The notes beneath the pieces are model-generated. The model was not told where the DNA came from. It saw only the letters and a program-made list of their open reading frames with translations, and did no database searches. 64,000 nt of DNA from an uncultured Bacteroidales bacterium. Its GTDB lineage: Bacteria; Bacteroidota; Bacteroidia; Bacteroidales; Bacteroidaceae. The position numbers and the translations under genes were made by a program. The stretch's first letter is position 1; each line of letters opens with the position of its first letter. Location of the stretch: NCBI GenBank assembly GCA_902801325.1, contig CADCHQ010000019.1, forward strand, positions 27,073 to 91,072. Direction: 5' to 3'. Shown here piece by piece: positions 45,639 through 53,733 of this stretch.

Positions 45639-47531
45639 ATGAAAAAGTGGCGTATCGAAGACTCCGAGGAGCTCTACAACATTAAAGGATGGGGAGTCAA
45701 TTACTTTGGTATCAACGACAAGGGACACGTTTACGTGACTCCCAAGAAGAACAGCGTTCAGGTCGACCTGAAAGAGGTTGTCGACGAATTGGCCACGCGC
45801 CACGTCACAGCACCTGTCCTGCTGCGTTTTCCCGACATTCTGGACAACCGCATCGAGAAGACCGACGAATGTTTCCGCAAGGCTTCCAAGGAATATGAAT
45901 ACCAAGCCGAGCACTTCATCATCTTCCCAGTGAAGGTCAACCAGATGCGTCCTGTCGTCGAGGAAATCATCAGTCACGGCAAGCGTTACAACCTAGGACT
46001 GGAAGCCGGTTCGAAGCCCGAACTCCATGCTGTGCTAGCCACTAACATGGACAGCGACTCACTCATCATTTGCAATGGTCACAAGGACCAGAACTTCATC
46101 GAACTGGCTTTGCTGGCACAGAAGATGGGCAAACGCGTGTTCCTCGTCATCGAAAAACTTCCCGAACTGAAGATCATTGCCGAGAGCGCAAAGCGACTGG
46201 GCGTGCGTCCCAATCTGGGCATTCGCATCAAGTTGGCGGCCAACGGCAGCGGCAAGTGGAGTGAGAGCGGAGGCGACGCCTCAAAGTTCGGACTCAACTC
46301 TTCCGAACTCCTCATGGCCCTGCAACTGCTCGACGAGATAGGACTGCGCGACTGCCTGCGACTACTCCATTTCCACATCGGTAGCCAGATCACGAAGATT
46401 CGCCGCATCTCCACAGCCTTGCGCGAAGCCGCTCAATACTACGTTCAACTCCACCAAATGGGCTTCAACATCGAGTTCGTCGACTGCGGTGGTGGACTGG
46501 GTGTCGACTACGACGGCACTCGTTCCTCGAACTCCGAGTCCAGTGTCAACTACAGCATTCAAGAGTATGTCAACGACTGCGTGTGGACACTCGTCGAGGC
46601 TGCCAATCAAAACAACATCCCCCACCCCAATATCATCACGGAAGGCGGTCGCTCGCTGACGGCTCACCACAGCGTGCTCATCGTCGATGTGCTCGAGAGC
46701 GTCTCAGCACCACAAATGCCGGAGGACTTCGAACCCGGTCCCGACGACCACAAACTCGTTCACGACCTTACGGAGATTTGGGACAAACTGAGCAGCCGCT
46801 CCCTGCTCGAGGACTGGCACGATGCCGAAGACATTCGCGAGGAGGCTCTCGACCTGTTCCGTCACGGCATCATCGACCTGAAGACTCGTGCACAGATTGA
46901 ATCCCTCTACTGGGCCATCAGTCACGAAGTGGCCGAACTGGCACACCACCAGAAGCACGTGCCCGACGAACTGCGCACACTCGACAAGCAGATGTCCGAC
47001 AAGTACTTCTGCAACTTCTCGCTCTTCCAGTCCATGCCTGACTCGTGGGGCATCGACCAGTTGTTCCCCATCATGCCCATAGCACGACTCACGGAACAAC
47101 CCACACGCTCGGCCACCCTGCAGGACATCACCTGTGACTCCGACGGAAAGATTACAGCCTACGTCAACGGTGGTCACCAGACCAACTACATTCCACTGCA
47201 TCCCGTGAAGGCCGACGAACACTACTACATCGGCGTCTTCCTCGTGGGTGCCTATCAGGAGATTCTGGGCAACATGCACAACCTCTTCGGCGACACCAAT
47301 GCCGTGCACATCTCCGTCAACAAGGAAGGTTACGAGATTGACCAAGTCATTGACGGCGAGACCGTTGCCGACGTACTCGAATACGTTCAGTACGACCCCA
47401 AGAAACTCGTTCGCCGACTCGAAATCTGGGTCAGCCGCGCCGTCAAGGACGGCAAGATCACCGAAGCCGAAGGTAAGGAGTTCATCTCCAACTACCGCGC
47501 TGGGCTGTATGGTTACACGTACTTAGAGTAG
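45639..47531 (+). CDS. speA: Biosynthetic arginine decarboxylase
   Basis: 630 aa. PLP-binding Lys in FPVKVNQMRP (near residue 105), LGLEAGSKPEL, HFHIGSQI, the GGGLGVDYDG phosphate-binding loop, and the C-terminal cysteine-box-type region. Makes agmatine from arginine for polyamine synthesis. The start codon is embedded in a TTGTCAAAT repeat, so the ribosome-binding region is repeat DNA. Monocistronic; a palindromic G/C element (47536-47572) follows. Confidence 0.96.
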   Translation: MKKWRIEDSEELYNIKGWGVNYFGINDKGHVYVTPKKNSVQVDLKEVVDELATRHVTAPVLLRFPDILDNRIEKTDECFRKASKEYEYQAEHFIIFPVKVNQMRPVVEEIISHGKRYNLGLEAGSKPELHAVLATNMDSDSLIICNGHKDQNFIELALLAQKMGKRVFLVIEKLPELKIIAESAKRLGVRPNLGIRIKLAANGSGKWSESGGDASKFGLNSSELLMALQLLDEIGLRDCLRLLHFHIGSQITKIRRISTALREAAQYYVQLHQMGFNIEFVDCGGGLGVDYDGTRSSNSESSVNYSIQEYVNDCVWTLVEAANQNNIPHPNIITEGGRSLTAHHSVLIVDVLESVSAPQMPEDFEPGPDDHKLVHDLTEIWDKLSSRSLLEDWHDAEDIREEALDLFRHGIIDLKTRAQIESLYWAISHEVAELAHHQKHVPDELRTLDKQMSDKYFCNFSLFQSMPDSWGIDQLFPIMPIARLTEQPTRSATLQDITCDSDGKITAYVNGGHQTNYIPLHPVKADEHYYIGVFLVGAYQEILGNMHNLFGDTNAVHISVNKEGYEIDQVIDGETVADVLEYVQYDPKKLVRRLEIWVSRAVKDGKITEAEGKEFISNYRAGLYGYTYLE

Positions 47532-47658
47532 AGGGACTCTCTCCGCTTCCCCTTAAGGGGAGGAAGGTCTGGGTGAAACGAGGGAGTAAAATTGTACATT
47601 AATTAAATAGTACATTGTACATAAAGATTCCTTAACTCCCACATCAAAGATACTTAGT

Positions 47659-48171
47659 ATGGAAAACGCTCGCTTCCGCACCGAAATTCTGCCGCTGAAG
47701 GACAAATTCTTCCGCCTGGCCCTGCGCATCACACTCGATAGGGCCGAGGCCGAAGACATCACGCAGGAGACTCTCATCCGCATGTGGGAGCAGCGCGACG
47801 GCTGGAACGAAATCCAGAGTCTCGAAGCCTGGGGACTCACCATCTGCCGCAACTTCGCACTCGACCACATCCGCAAGCGCCAACTCCAAGTCGAAAGGGA
47901 ACAGGATTTCCTCACTCCATCACTTCATCACTCCGTCACTTCCTCACTCCTCTCCTCTCCCCCTCCCGACGAACAACTCGACCAGAAGCAGCGCGTCGAA
48001 GCCGTGCTGCAACTCATCGACCAACTGCCCGAGGTGCAGCGCACCGTCATCCAACTGCGCGACATCGAAGGCATGCGCTACGACGAGATAGCCCAAGCCA
48101 CCGGACTTTCCGAGACACAGGTCAAAGTATACCTCCACCGCGCAAGAAAGAGAATCAGGGAGACATTATAA
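47659..48171 (+). CDS. ECF-type RNA polymerase sigma factor
   Basis: 170 aa. Region 2 (AEDITQETLIRMWEQRDGW) and region 4 (LPEVQRTVIQLRDIEGMRYD, then ATGLSETQVKVYLHRARKR) are complete. The linker LTPSLHHSVTSSLLSSPPPD is encoded by a tandem CACTTC/CACTCC repeat (47908-47965) and is longer than usual. No anti-sigma gene follows; a terminator begins at the stop codon. Confidence 0.92.
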   Translation: MENARFRTEILPLKDKFFRLALRITLDRAEAEDITQETLIRMWEQRDGWNEIQSLEAWGLTICRNFALDHIRKRQLQVEREQDFLTPSLHHSVTSSLLSSPPPDEQLDQKQRVEAVLQLIDQLPEVQRTVIQLRDIEGMRYDEIAQATGLSETQVKVYLHRARKRIRETL

Positions 48172-48203
48172 AATCGGGGCACCGCTAAGGTCTCCCGATT
48201 TTT
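48171..48203 (+). terminator. Terminator of the ECF sigma gene
   Basis: AAATCGGG / CCCGATTT stem with a 15-nt loop and TTTTT, overlapping the stop codon by one base. Confidence 0.85.
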
Positions 48204-48293
48204 GTTTTATTTCTGTTAGCGTTGATATACTAAATGCTTATTGCAGAATGCAGAATGCAAATCTAGGGATGTCAAATATCCAACTTTTCGGGG

Positions 48294-50717
48294 TCACATC
48301 AGAGAGGCCACCTTCATTTTAACCACAAAGTTGTCGAAACGCACGACGCTGTTGTGCACTCTGATGCCGGCACGCCCTGTGATGAAAGGCACGGGATCGG
48401 TGTAGCGGATAAGTGGCGTCTGCATGTCGTCGAGATAGCAACGAATGTTGGCACCCTCCACTTCCACCTTCATGTGATGGGGTTTGGTGATGTCTGTGGC
48501 GTGACTGACGGTCTGCAGCACTTGCCAACCGAAGTTGTGCTTACCCAGCGTCACTGTGGTGTCGTCGGCCAGAAAGAAGTAGCCCTGCAGGAAGTCAGTG
48601 CCCAGGACAGGACTGTCGTCGGCTCCACCCGTACTGGCGTTGGTCGTGCGGAAGAGCAGACCTCCGTTGGTGTCGCCTGCTGGGTAGATGATGTCGCACT
48701 CCACTGTGTAGTCTGTGAGGTGAATGTTGTCGAAGTCGCCCATCAGCATCTTCCCGTACCTGCCCGTCGATTCCAGCTGTCCGTCCACGATATTCCACTT
48801 GCCTTCGCGATAGCCCCATTCAGGACTCAGGTGCTTTTCGAAGTCGTCGGCCATCTGGTGTGGGTTCTCCACGCCTCGCTTGATGTTGTACTCCATAATG
48901 TCCAGCTTGCCATCAGTGACTTGCACGGTCAGACGGTGCCGTCCGCCTTGAAGTTCGACGTTATTGATGGTCCTCACGATGATGGCCGATTGCGTACTTG
49001 CCAGTTCGATGGCCGTTGTCACAGGTTTTCCGTCGAGCAGCAGTTGCACGCGTGATTGCCTGTCAGAACGATAGCGCAGACCGATGTTATAGTGTCCGTT
49101 GCGTTGCACATTGACGCTGTAGGTCATCGACGCACCTGCCGAACAGCGCATCAGGTTATACTTGCCGGCACTCATGTCCTCGGTCGTCGCACTCACCTCT
49201 CCCATAGCTTCCTTCCACAGGTTGGCGGCCAGCATTCCGGGTACGGGCAGACTGACACTGCGCACGGCACTGCCTTCGACATAGGGACTCACGGCGATGT
49301 AACCGAAGTCTGCTGCGCAGTCGCGTGTCACATAGCCCACCTTGCCACCCGACACCGCAGTGGTGATTTGCGCCTTGCACATGCCGTCGATGAAGACCTT
49401 GACGTGATTACCGCGCTTCTCCACACGCATGCTGTGCCACTTCTCAGGGTCGAAATCCCGAGGCAAATCATAGCGCTCATGCAGTCTCTCTTTGCCTTTA
49501 AGATAAACGGAAATCTCTAGCTTCCGTTCTGCCACATTGATGACAGCCACACTGTAGTTTTGCTTGTCGGCGTAGGAAAAGACAGCGCCACAGCGACCTG
49601 CTGCCCCCTGTGCAGCGCGCAGGGTGAACTCCGCCGTGTAATCGTCGTAGGAACAGGGTTGGAAGACGGCTGTACGCAGTCCTCGGGTATTGCTCTGGCA
49701 GAGGCGGTCGGCGTCGGCGATGGTCCACTTGCCACCCTTCGGGAAGGTCCACTGCTGTCCCACCTCGTCGCGCTCGAAATAGTCAGTCGTAGCCACCAAC
49801 GGAGGGTCTTGTTCCCAGTCAGTAGGCCCAGTCATCATCAGTCGGTCACCGTTCCAGGCTATGCGCTCGAAGTTCAAGAGCCGGCGCGAATGTCGTTCCA
49901 GCAGGTTGTGATAACAGAAATAATAGGTGTCCAAATCCGGTCCCACGAATGCCGTCCCATGTCCCAGCGCCTTGTGTTTCGGCGTCTCCGTGTCCACGAG
50001 GATGGGGTTCTGCTCGCTCTGCGGAGTGAATCCCGAGAGAGGTCCTTCGCCACTGATGGCGTAGTCGATGCGATAGCCGTCGGTCAGCACGTGATTGCCC
50101 GTGTAGAGCAGGTAGTACAGTCCATTGCGCTTGAAGACACAGGGCCCTTCGGTCCACTGTCCGGAGATGCAGCAATGCAGGTCGACGTCCTTGTCCAGCG
50201 TGAGTGGCGTGGGCATGAGGCAGCCCCTGATGCCCCCAAAGTTGGCACGATAGAAATAGCGCTTGCCATCGTCATCGGTGAACATCGAACCGTCGATTTC
50301 CCGTCCGAGATTGTCAGTCCGATGCACGAAAGGCCCTGTCGGACTCTCGCTGGAAAGGAGGTAGTGACCGCCTCCGCGCGGCGAAGTACACATGTAGAAG
50401 ACGCCGTTCCAATACACCACCTCAGGCGCATAGGCCACAGCCGTAGTGGGGTCGGTGCAGCAGACATAGGGCTGCGACCACTCCACGAGGTCCTTCGAGC
50501 GCCAGCAGTAGATGTTTTGGTTGTCGGCACTTACGTAGAGGTAGAAATAGCCCCTGTACTTCATGATGTAGGGGTCGCCCAGACTGCGGTTCTCCAGTCC
50601 TGGCAGTCCCATGGGGTTGGTCCACCCGCGAACCACCGACGGAACGGCGAGCAGGGCTCCTACCAGCAACCCAACAATCGCTATCCTATATATGACGCTG
50701 TGCTGTTTCCTATTCAT
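48294..50717 (-). CDS. GH43-like glycoside hydrolase with C-terminal jelly-roll modules
   Basis: 807 aa with signal peptide (IAIVGLLVGALLAVPSVVRG). Five-bladed propeller domain at about 35-315: general-base Asp in SLGDPYIM, an APEVVYWNG segment, and general-acid Glu in TEGPCVFKRNG. Then come two concanavalin-like/DUF1080-type modules (about 320-490 and 635-800) around a CBM6-like stretch (about 500-630). Probably an arabinofuranosidase/xylosidase-type enzyme; activity not assignable. No T9SS tail. Its first 60 bp and upstream flank are duplicated at 61.34-61.55 kb. Confidence 0.85.
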   Translation of the reverse strand: MNRKQHSVIYRIAIVGLLVGALLAVPSVVRGWTNPMGLPGLENRSLGDPYIMKYRGYFYLYVSADNQNIYCWRSKDLVEWSQPYVCCTDPTTAVAYAPEVVYWNGVFYMCTSPRGGGHYLLSSESPTGPFVHRTDNLGREIDGSMFTDDDGKRYFYRANFGGIRGCLMPTPLTLDKDVDLHCCISGQWTEGPCVFKRNGLYYLLYTGNHVLTDGYRIDYAISGEGPLSGFTPQSEQNPILVDTETPKHKALGHGTAFVGPDLDTYYFCYHNLLERHSRRLLNFERIAWNGDRLMMTGPTDWEQDPPLVATTDYFERDEVGQQWTFPKGGKWTIADADRLCQSNTRGLRTAVFQPCSYDDYTAEFTLRAAQGAAGRCGAVFSYADKQNYSVAVINVAERKLEISVYLKGKERLHERYDLPRDFDPEKWHSMRVEKRGNHVKVFIDGMCKAQITTAVSGGKVGYVTRDCAADFGYIAVSPYVEGSAVRSVSLPVPGMLAANLWKEAMGEVSATTEDMSAGKYNLMRCSAGASMTYSVNVQRNGHYNIGLRYRSDRQSRVQLLLDGKPVTTAIELASTQSAIIVRTINNVELQGGRHRLTVQVTDGKLDIMEYNIKRGVENPHQMADDFEKHLSPEWGYREGKWNIVDGQLESTGRYGKMLMGDFDNIHLTDYTVECDIIYPAGDTNGGLLFRTTNASTGGADDSPVLGTDFLQGYFFLADDTTVTLGKHNFGWQVLQTVSHATDITKPHHMKVEVEGANIRCYLDDMQTPLIRYTDPVPFITGRAGIRVHNSVVRFDNFVVKMKVASLM

Positions 50718-50753
50718 GACTTTCGCTTCTTCGGGATGGCTCGAGGCAAAACC

Positions 50754-50969
50754 TCAATCGTTAATGCCATTAACACGTTGCAGTAGTTCGCTGCGGGACA
50801 GGTCCTTGTCGACAGGCAGCAGATACCAGCGCACCGTCCAACTGAGCGATTCGCCCGTCTGCCTTATCGTGGTCCTGTCGGCATCGACATGATGCGCCTC
50901 GGCGATGGTTGCGTACACCCCTGTGTCGAAATCAATTTCCGCATGACCATGGGGCTCCTGGCTCTCCTT
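50754..50969 (-). pseudogene. 3' remnant of a gene related to the mutarotase-like gene at 61448
   Basis: The last 30 or so codons (GESLSWTVRWYLLPVDKD to VNGIND, stop 50754-50756) match the end of the gene at 61448-62314, and so does the 36-bp gap to the GH43 start. Further up, the frame is open to a TAG at 50970-50972 (EIDFDTGVYATIAEAHHVD), but it does not match that gene, and there is no start or signal peptide. I read it as a truncated, possibly rearranged copy. Nothing else is seen in 50718-51040. Confidence 0.75.
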
Positions 50970-51040
50970 CTATATAATAAAGGTAGTCTCATCATCCGAT
51001 ATATCCATCGGGAGGCATGAGGCTCTGCCAAGAAGGCTAC

Positions 51041-53677
51041 CTATTTAAGAATCTTGCGCCCGTTGTGGATATAGACTCCCTTCTTGAGGGGCGTGAGGAT
51101 GCGTCGGCCGCTCAGGTCAAAGACAGCATTGGCAGCGTTGTCCGTATTCTTGTTTCCGACGTCCTCCAATGTCTCAATTCCCGTAATGGTGCATGTGTCG
51201 AGCCTCCAGATGTAGAGCGGAGTGTCGCTGGTACCGATGATGTCGTAGGGCGATTTCCAGGTCATGCTGTTGTTCCAGTAGCGGCCATCGCTCTCGCGCC
51301 GAATGGCAAACACCTCGTCTTCGGGTTCCTGCTTCACGAGTGTGAACACGGGTAGCGTGGCACCTTCGGCTTGTTCCTCTGGCAAAATGATGACATATCC
51401 GTTGTCAGACAAGTAGCCATCGGAGGTGGTAATGGTGACGCTGGGCGAGTCTGGCAGGGGATTGAAGGTGAAAGTCCAGGTGTACTGATCCAGTTCTACG
51501 CCGTTCTTTGCTGCATCGGCCTCCACGCCGGCAAGGTCGGTGATGGCTGCGTAATAGTAGGAGCCGCTGGCCTGATTCTTGCGGGTCAGGAACTTTTCGG
51601 TCCCGTCCAGACGGATGGCGTAGTCTCCCTGAGGCTGCATTACCACGGGGACACGGGCAGCCTTATAGGTCTCGATGGCCTCGAGCACAACCTTTGTCAT
51701 GGCATCCACCACACCCTGCGTCAGAGCGGGGTCGCCCTCGAGCTGGATATAGCCGCGAGCGGCCTCAATGACAGATTCCAGTTCTGCACGAGCCTCTGGT
51801 GTATATTGGCCTGGGTTGTAGCCCTCGGTGGTCGTGTTGAGCAGTTGCTCGGCCTGAGCTACGGCGGCCTTCAGCTCTGTGCAGTCTCCTGCTGCGTACG
51901 GATTGACGTAAAGCAGACCCGAGTTTATGGCGTCGTTTACGGTAATGGGCTGTTCGTCGGTGATGTGTGTGCAGGCCGTCAGGTTCAGAATCTGAGAACT
52001 GGCACTGCTATTGCGATTCGAGGTGTAGGCATCAATCTCGAAGAACACGCGGTCGCCCTGTTTCAGATAAGTATAGAAGGCAGTGCTGACAGGCTTCTTG
52101 CCGCCCTCGCCATCGTTTTTCACACTACCATATTGAGCTGAGAGGATAGCATCGCTGGTGGATACGGCTTCGACATCTTTCTGCATGTAGTACCAACGCA
52201 CATAGAGAGGGTTCTCAACTGAGGCATTGGGATTGGGACGATAGACGGTGAGGTCGAGGCGATAGACACCATCCTCGAGGGCTGTGAACATGATGGCCGG
52301 TGCACGGTCGGTGAGGGGATGCATCTGACCCTTGTCGCCGATATAGAACCACTGGTTGCCACCGCGGTACCAAGCTGTTTCCTTCAGCATATTGTTGCCA
52401 TCGTGATTCTCCAGCTTTTCCAGTTTCCCGTTCGCTGCCACGTGGCTATAGAAGCCCCAGGGCTGGTCGTCGTTTCTAGCCATCAGTTCTTCGTCATACT
52501 TTATTTGCAGGGTTTCGTCACCGACATTACCCTGTGAGGTAAACAATACGTAATTGCCCTCGGCCTCCAGGTCCAGACTCTTTGTGGAAGCTATCAGTGC
52601 TTTCCAGGCAGCATCCAGTTTCTCGATGTAGTTCTGTGCATTCGAGGCGTTGATGATACCTTCCTCTAACATCTGCTCGTATTCGTCGAGCAGGTGGTCG
52701 AAGGCCAACCAGTTCTCCATGGATACAGACCCCACGTCATCACCCACTTCGGTGTCGGAGAGAGCATCGCGGTAGGCATCGATTTGGGCTGTCACATTGT
52801 TCAGCACTTCTTCGTCGTAGGGGTCGGAGAAGAATTCTTCAGTGCGGGCCGTCTCTTCGTCCACCTGACTGACTGTGAGTTCACGGTAGAACGAACGTGG
52901 ATAATAGTCGCGGGGCCACGATGAGGTGGGCAGGTCCTGATAATTCACCTCGAACGATACTACGTCTCCCTTCTTAGCCTGGAAACCAAAGGCAAACGAA
53001 CTGGGCTGCTGTGCCGTGTAGCGCTGTTCTGCACCATCTTCGAGGTGGAAGTTCGTGACATCGGGAATCAACTCACCACCCTCGCCAAAGGCAAACTTCA
53101 TGCCCATAGAAACGGTGGGGTCGATGGTGGACTCACCTTTATAGCGGAAACGAGGCACGACGTATATGGGTTTCAGGTTGGCGCCGTCCTGACGGATGAT
53201 GCTGCCTGTCGCTTTGTACCAACCGTCGGCAGGAACCAAAAACGAGATGACTGCCGTGTACTGCTGATTGCCGATTACTTCAAAGGCATTGTCCAGTTCG
53301 GGCAGCCGACTAACGTATATGAACTTTGCATTGGCATTCTCACGGCTGGGTTCGCTCCATTCGGTGTCGTACCAAGCATTGCGTCGCCAATAGGCTTTTG
53401 TCATTTCGCCATTGTTGAAAACATTCTCCAGGCTCTGTACAGGCATGCCGCCTACACGTTCTGGCTGGTGGATATCGACATAGTTCACGGTACTGCCATC
53501 GTCGAAGATGGTGAACTCCGTGTACTCGCCGGTTTCGTAGGTTAGTTTACCGAACGACCACTGTTCGTCGCCGCCCTGTTCAAACTGTTCGTCGGTCATG
53601 TCGATGAGCCGCCATGTTTGTGCCCCTGCCACCATCGATGTCAGCAGTGCCACGAATAGAAAGTAGAACTTCTTCAT
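51041..53677 (-). CDS. Large secreted surface protein with FIVAR-like helices and T9SS-like tail
   Basis: 878 aa with signal peptide (FYFLFVALLTSMVAGAQ). Two helical FIVAR-like segments (about 295-365 and 635-690; NYIEKLDAAWKALIAS, RAELESVIEAARGYIQ) lie among beta-rich domains. Ends FDLSGRRI...GVYIHNGRKILK, a T9SS-type tail. Function unknown; FIVAR-like regions occur in sugar-binding surface proteins. Follows the alginate-lyase-family gene by 56 nt on the same strand, so probably one operon. Confidence 0.8.
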   Translation of the reverse strand: MKKFYFLFVALLTSMVAGAQTWRLIDMTDEQFEQGGDEQWSFGKLTYETGEYTEFTIFDDGSTVNYVDIHQPERVGGMPVQSLENVFNNGEMTKAYWRRNAWYDTEWSEPSRENANAKFIYVSRLPELDNAFEVIGNQQYTAVISFLVPADGWYKATGSIIRQDGANLKPIYVVPRFRYKGESTIDPTVSMGMKFAFGEGGELIPDVTNFHLEDGAEQRYTAQQPSSFAFGFQAKKGDVVSFEVNYQDLPTSSWPRDYYPRSFYRELTVSQVDEETARTEEFFSDPYDEEVLNNVTAQIDAYRDALSDTEVGDDVGSVSMENWLAFDHLLDEYEQMLEEGIINASNAQNYIEKLDAAWKALIASTKSLDLEAEGNYVLFTSQGNVGDETLQIKYDEELMARNDDQPWGFYSHVAANGKLEKLENHDGNNMLKETAWYRGGNQWFYIGDKGQMHPLTDRAPAIMFTALEDGVYRLDLTVYRPNPNASVENPLYVRWYYMQKDVEAVSTSDAILSAQYGSVKNDGEGGKKPVSTAFYTYLKQGDRVFFEIDAYTSNRNSSASSQILNLTACTHITDEQPITVNDAINSGLLYVNPYAAGDCTELKAAVAQAEQLLNTTTEGYNPGQYTPEARAELESVIEAARGYIQLEGDPALTQGVVDAMTKVVLEAIETYKAARVPVVMQPQGDYAIRLDGTEKFLTRKNQASGSYYYAAITDLAGVEADAAKNGVELDQYTWTFTFNPLPDSPSVTITTSDGYLSDNGYVIILPEEQAEGATLPVFTLVKQEPEDEVFAIRRESDGRYWNNSMTWKSPYDIIGTSDTPLYIWRLDTCTITGIETLEDVGNKNTDNAANAVFDLSGRRILTPLKKGVYIHNGRKILK

Positions 53678-53733
53678 AGGAATGATTATTTAAGAGATTT
53701 TGTGCATAGTTGGGTTGGAATGGTACAAACTCG

